In this document: piece after piece, positions 1-8,664 of the stretch
Layout: the number at the start of each line of letters is the position of its first letter
How positions within the stretch are numbered: position 1 is the first letter of the stretch
NCBI GenBank assembly: GCA_000174895.1
Contig: ACOK01000112.1
Location: 1-64,000 of the forward strand
Reading direction: 5' to 3'
From: Ruminococcus flavefaciens FD-1
GTDB taxonomy: Bacteria; Bacillota; Clostridia; Oscillospirales; Ruminococcaceae
Length of the DNA: 64,000 bases
Made by a program: the position numbers and the translations under genes
The notes under the pieces: generated by a model
Databases searched by the model: none
What the model saw: the letters and a program-made list of their open reading frames with translations, nothing else
What the model was told of the DNA's origin: nothing

Positions 1-135
1 TCGCTTTACTACCTCGTCAGGGGGACGCTGTCCCCCTCATTCACCCCCTGCAAGGGAGATAACATCCCCCTTGACCCCGGAATGCCGCCTTCGGCGGTTT
101 TTATTATTTATTTAAAAGTAAACGCTGTTGCCCTG
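1..135. repeat. MITE-like element A, copy 1 (cut by window start)
   Basis: Positions 19-135 match 11877-11993 almost base for base, including the GGGGGAC/GTCCCCC hairpin, the GCCGCC/GGCGGT hairpin and the right terminal sequence ending TGTTGCCCTG. The left half lies outside the window. The second copy is complete and has terminal inverted repeats, so this is read as a non-autonomous mobile element. No protein is encoded. Confidence 0.8.
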
Positions 136-199
136 ATTGCGGTATGTACTGCGGTGAGCTGTGGATAATGCATCTTTACAGCAAACCTGATTTTTACTA

Positions 200-228
200 T
201 TGACTTTTGTGAAAAAATATTATATAAT
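200..228 (+). promoter_or_regulatory. sigma-A promoter of the SGNH-dockerin gene
   Basis: TTGACT at 200-205 and TATAAT at 223-228 are separated by 17 bp. Transcription would begin near 235, leaving a leader of about 230 nt that consists largely of the inverted-repeat element at 237-392. Confidence 0.7.
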
Positions 229-236
229 CGTCATAT

Positions 237-392
237 GGGAATCTCTAAAAACTCATTTCATGAAGAAAGATCAGATGATGCGGCAGATGCAATGAAAGCT
301 CCCGAAGGCGTGCTGTCACATTACGAGGGAGGTTTACGCAGTAGATGCCGTGCATAGCTGATTTTTCTTGGAAGGGGTTTTTAGAGGTTCCC
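237..392. mobile_element. MITE-like element B in a 5' leader
   Basis: A 156-bp segment is bounded by 16-bp terminal inverted repeats, GGGAATCTCTAAAAAC at 237-252 and the complement of GGGAACCTCTAAAAAC at 377-392, with one mismatch. ATAT flanks both ends (233-236, 393-396) and could be a 4-bp target duplication, though the flanks are A/T-rich. No credible protein lies inside. It sits between the promoter and the start codon of the next gene, so it would be transcribed as part of the leader. Confidence 0.65.
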
Positions 393-462
393 ATATATAT
401 AAACGGCATCTCTGAAAATATTCTTATGGGGGATTTCAGATTTGACCTGCAGGAGGTAAATT

Positions 463-1827
463 ATGAAAAAACATCTTTCTTTTATTCTGGCAGCAGCCCT
501 TACGATGGCCTCTTTCCCGGCTGTCACAGTTTCAGCAGCAGACGACGATAAAAAGGATTTCGTAGTGATAGGCGACAGCATAGCAGCAGGCGAAATAAGA
601 GACGGCTTCGTTGAGCACAACTACGGCGAGATACTTGCGGATTACTACGGCGGTACAGTTGCAAACTACGCAACCTCAGGCATGGACAGCGATGTGCTTC
701 TTAAAAGCGTAAAGGAGCTTTCAGACGAGCAGAAGAATGCAGTCAAAGAGGCTGAATGTGTTGTTATTTCCATAGGCGGAAACGACATTATCCATTACTT
801 CAGCAAGAGTATGCTCACATATTTTGCTGAGCCGAACCCTGCCAACGATTTCAAGAATTTCCTCAAGGCAGGCTACACAGAGGCTGACATCCCGGAAGAG
901 CCGACTATAGATGACCTTATGAAAATGGTAGATGCTGACAGTGTTGCGAATTTCTCAAAGAATATGGTGAACGCTCTTGAACTCCTCGGCGAGATAAGAG
1001 GTACAGCTTCAAAGCTCCGCAACTCCAGTAACGGCTACATAAAGACACATATCGTCAAAAATCTCACTGACACTATCGCTGAGATAAAGAGCATAAATCC
1101 TGATGCAGAGATAGTTGTACAGAACATCTATCAGCCTGTACAGCTTACACCTGAGTATCTTGCCAAGACCTACGGCAGCGGCTCGAAGTATATCGATATC
1201 GTCGGCCAGGTAAGAGACGTTGCAGAAGGCCTTACTTCTTCATTCGATGAGCAGCTTGCCGCTGTTGCAGCAGATACAGGTGTGAAGAAGGCAGACATCC
1301 GCACTGATTTCACATCCATGGAGGATGGCGTTACCCAGTCCGATGCTAATCCGGGACACGCTGCATACTTCGTTGACATTGCAACAGGTTCGCTTTCCAC
1401 AGGCGATGTTCACCCGAATCAGAAGGGACACCTTGCCATTGCTTCAAAGATAATCACAACTTTAGGCGATACTCACAACGACGGCGGACTTCTCTCAGAT
1501 ATCTACGAGAATCTTTCGGACAAGGCTTCATATCCCGTAGCTGCTCTCAAGACATATGAGGCAGCAGCAGGCACATACATGATGGGCGATGTAACATTCG
1601 ACGGTATCATCGACGGCCGTGACGCAACAATGGTGCTTACTGACTATGCAGCAACATCCACAGGCAAGGCTACAAAATTCAGATACAGACAGAACATCAC
1701 AGCCGAGGTCAACGGCGACAGCATAATCGACGGCCGTGATGCAACGACTATCCTCACATACTATGCAAAGGCATCGGCAGGCACCGAAAAGGGCAGCTTC
1801 GATGATTACATCAAGAATAATAAGTAA
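463..1827 (+). CDS. secreted SGNH/GDSL-family hydrolase with dockerin
   Basis: A 454-residue secreted enzyme. Residues 1-25 are a signal peptide (MKK followed by a hydrophobic stretch to VSA). The SGNH hydrolase fold follows, with the catalytic serine in VIGDSI (Ser39), block III GGND at 105-108 and the Asp/His pair in DVHPN near 315. This family cleaves ester bonds, often acetyl groups on plant polysaccharide, but the substrate cannot be read here. Residues about 370-445 hold two dockerin-type calcium loops (GDVTFDGIIDGRDA and NGDSIIDGRDA), so the protein should dock on a cellulosome scaffoldin. The start has a strong AGGAGG site 6 nt upstream. It is a single-gene unit ending in a terminator at 1859. 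Confidence 0.85.
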   Translation: MKKHLSFILAAALTMASFPAVTVSAADDDKKDFVVIGDSIAAGEIRDGFVEHNYGEILADYYGGTVANYATSGMDSDVLLKSVKELSDEQKNAVKEAECVVISIGGNDIIHYFSKSMLTYFAEPNPANDFKNFLKAGYTEADIPEEPTIDDLMKMVDADSVANFSKNMVNALELLGEIRGTASKLRNSSNGYIKTHIVKNLTDTIAEIKSINPDAEIVVQNIYQPVQLTPEYLAKTYGSGSKYIDIVGQVRDVAEGLTSSFDEQLAAVAADTGVKKADIRTDFTSMEDGVTQSDANPGHAAYFVDIATGSLSTGDVHPNQKGHLAIASKIITTLGDTHNDGGLLSDIYENLSDKASYPVAALKTYEAAAGTYMMGDVTFDGIIDGRDATMVLTDYAATSTGKATKFRYRQNITAEVNGDSIIDGRDATTILTYYAKASAGTEKGSFDDYIKNNK

Positions 1828-1858
1828 ACTTATATTTTAACCCGATAATATTAAATTT

Positions 1859-1903
1859 AAGTTCCTTCCGGCAGCGGATAAACTGTCGGAGGGAACTTTT
1901 TTT
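1859..1903 (+). terminator. Rho-independent terminator
   Basis: AAGTTCCTTCCG pairs with CGGAGGGAACTT (one G-U pair) and is followed by seven T. Confidence 0.85.
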
Positions 1904-1993
1904 ATCCGAATTACATAACTCTCTGTAGAAACCTTGCAATAATTTATCAATATTATGATAGAAATAGTCATTTCAATTCAAACACTGGTGTGC

Positions 1994-2028
1994 TATAATA
2001 GTATCAACAAATAAATTAGCTAATTTAT
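1994..2028 (+). promoter_or_regulatory. extended -10 promoter with perfect palindrome at the start site
   Basis: TGCTATAAT (extended -10, hexamer 1994-1999) lies about 95 nt before the double-esterase gene; the -35 (TTTCAA, 1971-1976) is weak. Immediately downstream, 2011-2028 is the perfect 18-bp palindrome ATAAATTAGCTAATTTAT, placed where a repressor would block initiation. Confidence 0.55.
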
Positions 2029-2097
2029 GAGTGGCGGATTACATCCGCAAACGGGATATTAAAATAGCCGATACGGCTGAATGAAGGAGAAATAAGC

Positions 2098-5000
2098 ATG
2101 AAAAATGGTGTAAAAAGGATAGCAGCAGCCATTTCAGCTCTGCTGCTTACAACAGGCACATCCGCATATCTGCCATATTACGGAAACAATGGCATTATGC
2201 AGATGATCACAGCTTCAGCAGCTGCCGAAAACTGGAAACTTGACCTTGGCGGAAATGCTCAGAACGGATTTACAGGAGTAAGTGCCAACGACAAGTACAG
2301 CAAGGCAAAAGGTTACGGATTTTCGGGAAATGATGTTAAGAACGTTGCAGCAGCAGGCAGGAACGAACTCAGTGATGCTGTGCAGTTCACAGGAAAGACC
2401 AACCTCAACGTGGATGTGCCCAACGGTGTTTACAGCGTAAAGGTAACTCTCGGAAACACAGGACGTACCAGCGTATTCATCGAGGATATGCTCCAGATAG
2501 TCAACATGACAGGCAACAATGCAGTACATGAACTGCTTATCCCTGTTACTGACGGACAGCTCAATATCCGTGCAGGCGCAGGAAAGGCAGGAAATGCATA
2601 TACCATAAGTGCTGTCGAAATCAAGAAGTATTCCGACAGCACAACACTCCCACCCACAATATGGCTGTGCGGAGACTCAACAGTGTGCAACTATTATCCG
2701 CTCAACTCCAGCACTCAGGCAGGCTGGGGACAGATGCTTGGCGGATACGTCGACAAGGGATGGAATATAAGGAATATGGCTGCCAGCGGTGAATACGCAA
2801 AGGGATTCATCAATAACGGCAACTTCACTCCTATTGAAAAGTACGGCAAGAAGGGCGATGTTTTCATCATCTCCATAGGTATCAACGATACCAAGTATTA
2901 CAAGGGCGATGAGTACAAGAAGTACATCAGCGACATGACAAAAAAAGCCAAGGCTAAGGGAATGGATGTTATTCTCGTCAAGCAGCAGGGACGTAAGGGC
3001 GACTATACAAAGAAGCCTCTCCTTAAGAGCAGATACTATGCAGCTGAGCTTGAGGAGGTCGCAAAGGAGCAGAATTGCCAGATAGTTGACCTCTTCAATC
3101 TCTGGCAGGATTACTGCGTATCCATCGGCGCATCCAAGGCTGACGCAATGTACATCGATAACGTTCACCCGAACCGTGAAGGTGCAAAACATCTTGCAGA
3201 GCTGTTTGCAACGAAGTTCACACAGAAGCCCGGCACATCAGCAGCTCCCGTGGTAACTGATGCTCCTGTGCAGACTCAGCCTACAGTGACTGAGCCTCCT
3301 GTGACTGCAACTCCCGTGACAGCAGCAACAGATATCATCGACGGACAGATATACACATTCAAAAACGTGAACAGCGGTCTCTACCTTGATATCGAAGGCG
3401 GAAACGGCGCTAACGGTGCAAATGTCCAGCAGGCTGCAAATGGCGGCAAGGCAAGCCAGTTCAAGGCTGTATCAGCAGGCAACGGCTATTATTACCTTGT
3501 ATCACAGCTGGGCGACGGCAATTCCTATGCTCTCGACGTAAACGGCAAGAAGACCACTGACGGAGCTAATATTGAGCTCTATACATTCAACAAGGGCGAC
3601 AACCAGCAGTTCAAGTTCGTGAAGAACAACGATGGTTCTTACGCTATCCTTACTAAGATTACAAACGATGCTTCTGCTCTTGACGTAAATGAGCAGTCAA
3701 AGAATGCAGGCGCAAACGTTCAGCAGTACAAGTACTCCGGCGGCGCAAATCAGAAATTCATCATTGAAGCTGTAAATGCACAGGCAGCAGAGCCTGCAAC
3801 AACAGCAGCTCCCGTAGTTACAGATATCCCTGTAGTTACACAGGCTCCTCCGACACAGCAGTCAGCCACACTCTGGGGCGATACAAACTGCAACGGAACA
3901 GTTGACATGAGCGACGCGGTACTTATCATGCAGACTCTTTCAAATCCTTCAAAGTTCTCTGTTACCGATCAGGGCAGAGCAAATGGTGACGTATCTGAAA
4001 GCGGCAACGGACTTACCAATGCAGACGCACTTGCAATTCAGAAATACTGCCTCGGAGTAATATCCAATCTTCCTGAGTCCTACTCGGCTCAGCAGCAGAC
4101 TCAGCCGCCGGCAACATCCGCACCTGCAACAACAGTGACAGAAGCAGCCCCCGTGCTGGAAAATGTCTACTTTGCATCTGATATGAAGATAACCAACGGC
4201 GCTCCCGAGGATACCAACAAAGGCTTCACAGGTAAGTCATACGTTAACCTTGACAACAATGATACAAGCGCTATCGAATGGACTGTAAACGCTCCTCAGG
4301 CAGGCAACTACCTCTGCACATTCAACATCGCCAACGGCGGAGCTGACAACCGTCCAATGAAAATAGAAGTCAACGGCGGCAAGGACTACTGGATGCAGGA
4401 TTTCCTTACCACAGGCGACTGGACCAAATGGGAAGAGCGTGGAATAGTACTCCCTCTGAAGCAGGGCAGCAACTCCATCAAGATGACATCCGCATCTGCT
4501 CAGGGCGGTCCTAACCTTGACTACATGAAGACCGAGCTGACCGATGAGCCGATAGCTCAGATATACGAAGCTCCTACAACACCTGTTGTTGACAATACAA
4601 ACAAGAATGCCGCAAGAACTATCTACATTGCCGGCGATTCCACAGTACAGACCTACAACAAGAGCTATGCTCCTCAGCAGGGCTGGGGCGCATTCCTGGG
4701 AAGCAACCTTTCCGACAAGATAACCGTATCCAACCAGGCTATCGCAGGCAGAAGCTCCAAGAGCTTCTACGACAACGGCCGTCTTGACACTATCCTCGGC
4801 ACTATCAAGAAGGGCGACTATCTCCTGATACAGTTCGGCATAAACGATGCCGCTTCAAACAAGGCTGAGAGATATGCTCCCACAAGCGGAAAAGTTCCCG
4901 GAACAAAGGGAAGCTTCGAGGATTACATGGCAAAGTACATCGAAGGCGCACAGAAAAAGGGTGCAACTCCGATCCTAGTAACAACAGTTATTGGTCTGAA

Positions 5001-5268
5001 GGCATATGACAAGGGCTCAAAGACTTTCAAGGGAAGTTATACCAACTACTGCAATGCTATGAAACAGCTTGCAAAGTATTACAATATACCTGTTATCGAC
5101 CTCAATACTCTTATGGTACAGCATTATAATTCTATTGGTTATGACGCTGCGTACAAGTACCATATGTGCTCCACAGGCGGAACTGACATGACTCATTTCA
5201 CCGAAACAGGAGCAAAGGCTGTAGCTAAGCTCGTGGCTGACGAGCTGAAAAAGCAGGGGCTGGTATAA
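2098..5268 (+). CDS. multi-domain cellulosomal esterase, CE12-CBM13-dockerin-CBM35-CE12
   Basis: A 1056-residue secreted protein. In order: signal peptide (1-40); a beta-rich domain (about 45-175) typical of rhamnogalacturonan acetylesterases; SGNH domain 1 with GDST near 191 and DNVHPN near 354; a Thr/Pro linker; a ricin-type CBM13 (about 413-559); linker; a dockerin (about 592-660, GDTNCNGTVDMSDA and the second loop with NADALAIQKY); linker; a CBM35-like module (about 687-815); and SGNH domain 2 with GDST near 846 and DMTHF near 1030. CE12 enzymes remove acetyl groups from pectin or xylan, so the protein probably deacetylates two sites or substrates while bound to the wall and the cellulosome. 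Start supported by AAGGAG 8 nt upstream. Pectin or xylan specificity is inference. Confidence 0.88.
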   Translation: MKNGVKRIAAAISALLLTTGTSAYLPYYGNNGIMQMITASAAAENWKLDLGGNAQNGFTGVSANDKYSKAKGYGFSGNDVKNVAAAGRNELSDAVQFTGKTNLNVDVPNGVYSVKVTLGNTGRTSVFIEDMLQIVNMTGNNAVHELLIPVTDGQLNIRAGAGKAGNAYTISAVEIKKYSDSTTLPPTIWLCGDSTVCNYYPLNSSTQAGWGQMLGGYVDKGWNIRNMAASGEYAKGFINNGNFTPIEKYGKKGDVFIISIGINDTKYYKGDEYKKYISDMTKKAKAKGMDVILVKQQGRKGDYTKKPLLKSRYYAAELEEVAKEQNCQIVDLFNLWQDYCVSIGASKADAMYIDNVHPNREGAKHLAELFATKFTQKPGTSAAPVVTDAPVQTQPTVTEPPVTATPVTAATDIIDGQIYTFKNVNSGLYLDIEGGNGANGANVQQAANGGKASQFKAVSAGNGYYYLVSQLGDGNSYALDVNGKKTTDGANIELYTFNKGDNQQFKFVKNNDGSYAILTKITNDASALDVNEQSKNAGANVQQYKYSGGANQKFIIEAVNAQAAEPATTAAPVVTDIPVVTQAPPTQQSATLWGDTNCNGTVDMSDAVLIMQTLSNPSKFSVTDQGRANGDVSESGNGLTNADALAIQKYCLGVISNLPESYSAQQQTQPPATSAPATTVTEAAPVLENVYFASDMKITNGAPEDTNKGFTGKSYVNLDNNDTSAIEWTVNAPQAGNYLCTFNIANGGADNRPMKIEVNGGKDYWMQDFLTTGDWTKWEERGIVLPLKQGSNSIKMTSASAQGGPNLDYMKTELTDEPIAQIYEAPTTPVVDNTNKNAARTIYIAGDSTVQTYNKSYAPQQGWGAFLGSNLSDKITVSNQAIAGRSSKSFYDNGRLDTILGTIKKGDYLLIQFGINDAASNKAERYAPTSGKVPGTKGSFEDYMAKYIEGAQKKGATPILVTTVIGLKAYDKGSKTFKGSYTNYCNAMKQLAKYYNIPVIDLNTLMVQHYNSIGYDAAYKYHMCSTGGTDMTHFTETGAKAVAKLVADELKKQGLV

Positions 5269-5379
5269 AAAGGTCACGTGCCGTTTCATGGGCATGGATC
5301 TTTCCTTTCATTCATTCTGTTTCACCTCATACGGAACAGGATATCCCTCTTTGTAAGGCAGTATAATGCTGTCAACCAT

Positions 5380-5431
5380 CCTTCCGTATCATGCGTAAGG
5401 GCACAGTTCAACTGTGGCATGATACGGGAGG
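5380..5431. other. long nested stem-loop downstream of the esterase gene
   Basis: CCTTCCGTATCATGC (5380-5394) pairs with GCATGATACGGGAGG (5417-5431), and inside it CACAGTT pairs with AACTGTG. There is no T-run directly after it. It lies between the esterase stop and the terminator at 5441, so it is probably a 3' UTR structure. Confidence 0.6.
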
Positions 5432-5440
5432 CTACCTCTT

Positions 5441-5471
5441 GCGGACAGGAAGATCTGTCCGCTGTTTTTTT
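5441..5471 (+). terminator. Rho-independent terminator
   Basis: GCGGACAG pairs with CTGTCCGC and is followed by TGTTTTTTT; ends the esterase transcript. Confidence 0.85.
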
Positions 5472-5481
5472 ATTATGGATA

Positions 5482-5512
5482 ACGGGCGCTCGGAAAGCGC
5501 CCGTATATTTTT
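5482..5512 (+). terminator. second terminator hairpin
   Basis: ACGGGCGCT pairs with AGCGCCCGT and is followed by ATATTTTT. It acts as a back-up to the terminator 20 bp upstream. Confidence 0.7.
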
Positions 5513-5559
5513 GTAATAACATCAATCTGAAAAACAGCGTTACACCGTTATAAAAATGC

Positions 5560-5878
5560 AAAAAAAAATGCTTCCCGAAGGAAGCTTAAAGGTATCAGGC
5601 CGCTCGGCCATAGAGAATAGAGGGAAAGAGTTTGCTGCGCTTTTACGGCCACCTGACGCCTAAACAGACGGTCAGCAGCAGCAAAATCTATTTGCAGTGA
5701 ATACTGCTGATGGATTCTTCCGGCTTCCTGCACTTGCCGGAGGAACCCTTGGAGATGTAAGCACCGTAGGATAGGGAGTTCTCAGAGAGGGGGGGGAGAA
5801 CCGGAATCGTAAGTGACCTGTAACGATTGAAACATCAGGGTAGCCGTTCTTGTTACGATGCTTCGTACATCTCATTAC
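5560..5878 (-). ncRNA. candidate structured non-coding RNA, about 315 nt
   Basis: Read on the minus strand, a promoter (5885-5912) and a terminator (GCTTCC-TTC-GGGAAGC followed by nine T, 5560-5585) bracket a segment with no convincing gene. Stems can be drawn by eye. GAGATGTA near the 5' end pairs with TACATCTC about 120 nt later and closes a domain containing GTTCTC/GAGAAC around a run of eight C. Then follow TCCGGC/GCCGGA, TCAGCAG/CTGCTGA and GGCCGAGCGGCC hairpins. It does not show the signature motifs I know for RNase P, SRP, tmRNA or 6S RNA. A 67-codon ORF exists on this strand but has no ribosome site and poor composition; adding one base in the C-run gives a different, also unconvincing, frame. 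Confidence 0.6.
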
Positions 5879-5884
5879 AATATT

Positions 5885-5912
5885 ATTATACTCAGAATCC
5901 GACGAAAAACAA
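5885..5912 (-). promoter_or_regulatory. promoter of the candidate ncRNA
   Basis: On the minus strand TTGTTT (5907-5912) and TATAAT (5885-5890) are 16 bp apart, giving a start near 5878. Confidence 0.6.
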
Positions 5913-5975
5913 TCTACTAAAGTATCTAATTGAGAAGATTATTTTTTTCGGGAGAAGAAAATGTGTAAAATAGTC

Positions 5976-6004
5976 TTGCAATATGACTGCGGATATGATA
6001 CAAT
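5976..6004 (+). promoter_or_regulatory. sigma-A promoter of the first LacI/AraC regulator
   Basis: TTGCAA (5976-5981) and TACAAT (5999-6004), 17-bp spacer. The start codon follows 45 nt later behind AAAGGAG at 6036-6042. Confidence 0.65.
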
Positions 6005-6048
6005 AGTACACATAAAGAAGTATATCTTCATCCCGAAAGGAGCTTTAC

Positions 6049-8295
6049 ATGAGCAAAAGAATCTTACTCGGAGTTATTGCTGCCGACTGCCATATCAGCT
6101 TTCAGGCGGAGATACTCAGAGGCATAATCTCTCAGAGCTTCCGTTCAAACTGTGATATAGCCATATTTGCTCCTCTCCATAATTTTTCTCTGACTTCACT
6201 GCATAAAGATACCGAAAAGCAGATTTTTGAACTGCTGTTCTCTGACAGGACCGACGGACTTATCTATGACAGAAATACCATACAGAATGACGATATGAGG
6301 GCTTATATCGATGAGCTCTGCCGCAATTCGGGAAAGCCTGTAATGCTTCTCGATTTCAGCGACCACAAGAATTTCGAGACCACCTCCGTGGACGACTGTG
6401 ACGCTTTCGAGACCATCACCGACCACCTCATCGAAGTCCACGGCAAAAGGAAAATCTACTGCCTGACAGGCCCGAAAAAGACCTACAGCGCCGAACAGCG
6501 TCTCAGCGGATACAAGCGCTCGATGAAAAAGCACGGCATTACAATAGGCAAGGAATGGGCGATATACGGCGATTTCTGGCATAATGCCGCCAACGAACTG
6601 GCAAGGCGCATAATTTCGGGAGAGCTTGAACGCCCCGAGGCTGTAGTCTGCGGCAACGATGTTTCGGCAATAATTCTCTGCAATGCCCTTATCGAGGGAG
6701 GAATAAGAGTCCCCGAGGATATAGCTGTCACAGGCTATGACGCTTCCCCCGAAGCGAAACAGAATTCCCCGTCCATCACCAGCTACAGCCGCCCTAATTT
6801 CCAGCTGGGCGCAGAGGCTGTACGCCGCCTTTACCGCATAATCACGGGAAAGATATGCAGCAAGGTGCGCAACGAGTACGGCGGACTTTCCTTCGGACAA
6901 AGCTGCGGATGCCGCCGCAGTACCGATATCCGCAAGAAGGAAAGCCGCAGCGACATCATCAACAACCGCTATGAGAATTACTTCCTCTACGGCGATATGC
7001 TTTTCGATATAACCGACACGGGAAATATCCAGGATTTTGCCGACAGACTGGATAATTACACCTATCTCCTCCACAAGATGAAAAAGCTGAGGATATGCCT
7101 GACGGACAGCTTTATCCGCTCAACGTCATCGACTTCTGCTGATAATGCCGCTGTAAATCTGGGATTCGGCGTAGACAGCGCCATGCACGTTGTACTTGCA
7201 AAATCGTCCATCAGACGTGAGTACGGCATGGACGAGAGTTTTCCTGCATCGGATGTGCTGCCTGATTTCACAGGCGACAAGAAGTATCCCTCTGCGTATT
7301 ACATCTCGCCGCTCCACTACAATGACAACTTCTTCGGCTATTCGGCGCTGTCATTCGGCAAAGAACCCATGACATTCTCGCCCATATATTATCAGTGGAT
7401 AAACTACGTAAACGTGGCGCTTGAGCAGATGCGCATACGTGCCATTCTGAACAATACCGTCCTTTCCGCAGGCAAAGCCCTTATGCACGACGACGTTACG
7501 GGAATGCCCAACAGAAACGGAATATGCAGTATTTTCAGGGAAAAACTGGCACAGTCGCCATCCCGCAGCCTTACTGTTGAGTGCATAGCTGCCGAGCTTC
7601 ACGGGCTGAAAAAAGCCTACTATCAGGACGGCGAGGAGAAAAGCAACCGCATAACCAACAGCTTTGCGTCTATACTGAAAAAATGTGCCGCTCCCGGCGA
7701 GATAGTGGGAGTATGGTCGCCGCAGATGTTCTGTATCATCAGCTTCGGAAAGGAACGCACGGAAAAGGTCTACGAGGATATATGCTCACTGATACGCCGC
7801 TCCGACAATGAGGAAAGGAGAAGCCTTCCTGCGGATTTCTCCATAGGCACGTACACTCAGACTATCTCCTCATTCGATGAACTTTCGGGCTGTGTGTATC
7901 AGGCATCCATAAACCGTGTCTACACCTATACCACATCGGACAGCAATTCCAATCCGCAGTTCGACAAGCTTTGTCAGCTCAGGGGAAAAATGCGCAAGCA
8001 CCCCGAGGAGCAGTGGAATATCAGCACTATCGCCGACAGCCTCTACCTCAGCAAAAGCTATCTTCAGAAGATATACAAGACCTATTTCAATAAGAGCATA
8101 ATCGAGGAGCTTATAGAATTTCGCCTCGAAAAGGCAAAGGAGCTCCTGACGGAGACCAATATGACTATCACCGATATTTCCCATGAATGCGGCTATTCTT
8201 CGTACAATTATTTCGTGCGTCAGTTCAGACATTCCGAGGGGGTATCGCCTACGGAATACCGTAATTCAAAGGAGAGTGATAAAAATGAGGGCTGA
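6049..8295 (+). CDS. transcriptional regulator: LacI-type sensor, degenerate GGDEF, AraC HTH
   Basis: A 748-residue cytoplasmic protein without a signal peptide. Residues 1-295 resemble the periplasmic-binding-protein sensor of LacI regulators (LGVIAADCHISFQAEILRG; the end is marked by SCGCRRS), but the usual N-terminal LacI HTH is absent. Residues about 480-600 begin with DDVTGMPNRNG, the entry motif of GGDEF domains, but the GGDEF signature itself is missing, so no diguanylate cyclase activity is expected. Residues about 637-742 are an AraC-type double HTH. A soluble sugar is the likely ligand and the neighbouring dockerin genes are possible targets; both are inference. A paralogue with the same layout lies at 15452-17620. 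It overlaps the next gene by 11 bp. Confidence 0.82.
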   Translation: MSKRILLGVIAADCHISFQAEILRGIISQSFRSNCDIAIFAPLHNFSLTSLHKDTEKQIFELLFSDRTDGLIYDRNTIQNDDMRAYIDELCRNSGKPVMLLDFSDHKNFETTSVDDCDAFETITDHLIEVHGKRKIYCLTGPKKTYSAEQRLSGYKRSMKKHGITIGKEWAIYGDFWHNAANELARRIISGELERPEAVVCGNDVSAIILCNALIEGGIRVPEDIAVTGYDASPEAKQNSPSITSYSRPNFQLGAEAVRRLYRIITGKICSKVRNEYGGLSFGQSCGCRRSTDIRKKESRSDIINNRYENYFLYGDMLFDITDTGNIQDFADRLDNYTYLLHKMKKLRICLTDSFIRSTSSTSADNAAVNLGFGVDSAMHVVLAKSSIRREYGMDESFPASDVLPDFTGDKKYPSAYYISPLHYNDNFFGYSALSFGKEPMTFSPIYYQWINYVNVALEQMRIRAILNNTVLSAGKALMHDDVTGMPNRNGICSIFREKLAQSPSRSLTVECIAAELHGLKKAYYQDGEEKSNRITNSFASILKKCAAPGEIVGVWSPQMFCIISFGKERTEKVYEDICSLIRRSDNEERRSLPADFSIGTYTQTISSFDELSGCVYQASINRVYTYTTSDSNSNPQFDKLCQLRGKMRKHPEEQWNISTIADSLYLSKSYLQKIYKTYFNKSIIEELIEFRLEKAKELLTETNMTITDISHECGYSSYNYFVRQFRHSEGVSPTEYRNSKESDKNEG

Positions 8296-8632
8296 AGTGA
8301 TACTGATGAAGTGCCCCGAAACCGGCGGTATCTACGGAGTGCGCACTGAGGAGAGACACGGTGACTGGTACAGGACGTGGGCTTTTAAGGTGAATGAGCG
8401 CACCGCCGCCCGTGAAGGCTTTGACAAGTCGGTGATACGTGGAAATCTCATCCCCGACGATGAGTATAACGGATGCCCCTACTGCAAGGCCGTGTATTTC
8501 GTGCAGTGCAGCAGATGCGGAAAGCTTTCCTGCTGGAACGGCGAAAAACGTATGACCTGCGCATGGTGCGGACTTACAGGCGACACACGGCAGACTGAAG
8601 AAGCCATTGATGTTGAGGGCGGCAGTTACTGA
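8285..8632 (+). CDS. small TerY-C-like zinc-binding protein
   Basis: A 115-residue protein starting at the ATG inside the end of the regulator gene, behind GGAGAGTGAT. The C-terminal half has two paired-cysteine knuckles, CPYC...CSRCGKLSCW and CAWCG. This matches the metal-binding domain otherwise found at the C terminus of TerY-type von Willebrand proteins, with a conserved 'GKLSCW' core. Here it stands alone without a vWA domain. Function unknown; a protein-binding or adaptor role is a guess. The overlap with the regulator implies translational coupling. Confidence 0.7.
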   Translation: MRAEVILMKCPETGGIYGVRTEERHGDWYRTWAFKVNERTAAREGFDKSVIRGNLIPDDEYNGCPYCKAVYFVQCSRCGKLSCWNGEKRMTCAWCGLTGDTRQTEEAIDVEGGSY

Positions 8633-8664
8633 TGACGCTCCGGCAAAGAGTGCAGAAAAAGTCC

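Noticed and set aside
345-551. 68-residue open frame before the SGNH gene
   Set aside because: It starts inside MITE B and overlaps the signal peptide in another frame; no ribosome site and no domain.
2677-3192. 171-residue minus-strand frame in the double-esterase gene
   Set aside because: Antisense shadow; no domain, no ribosome site.
5672-5875. 67-residue minus-strand ORF in the ncRNA
   Set aside because: No ribosome site, odd composition (Pro/Arg/Ser rich), disrupted by a C-run; the RNA reading explains the stems, promoter and terminator better, though coding cannot be fully excluded.
6196-7074. 292-residue frame on the minus strand inside the first regulator
   Set aside because: Shadow of a GC-rich regulator gene; the plus-strand product has clear domains and the minus product does not.
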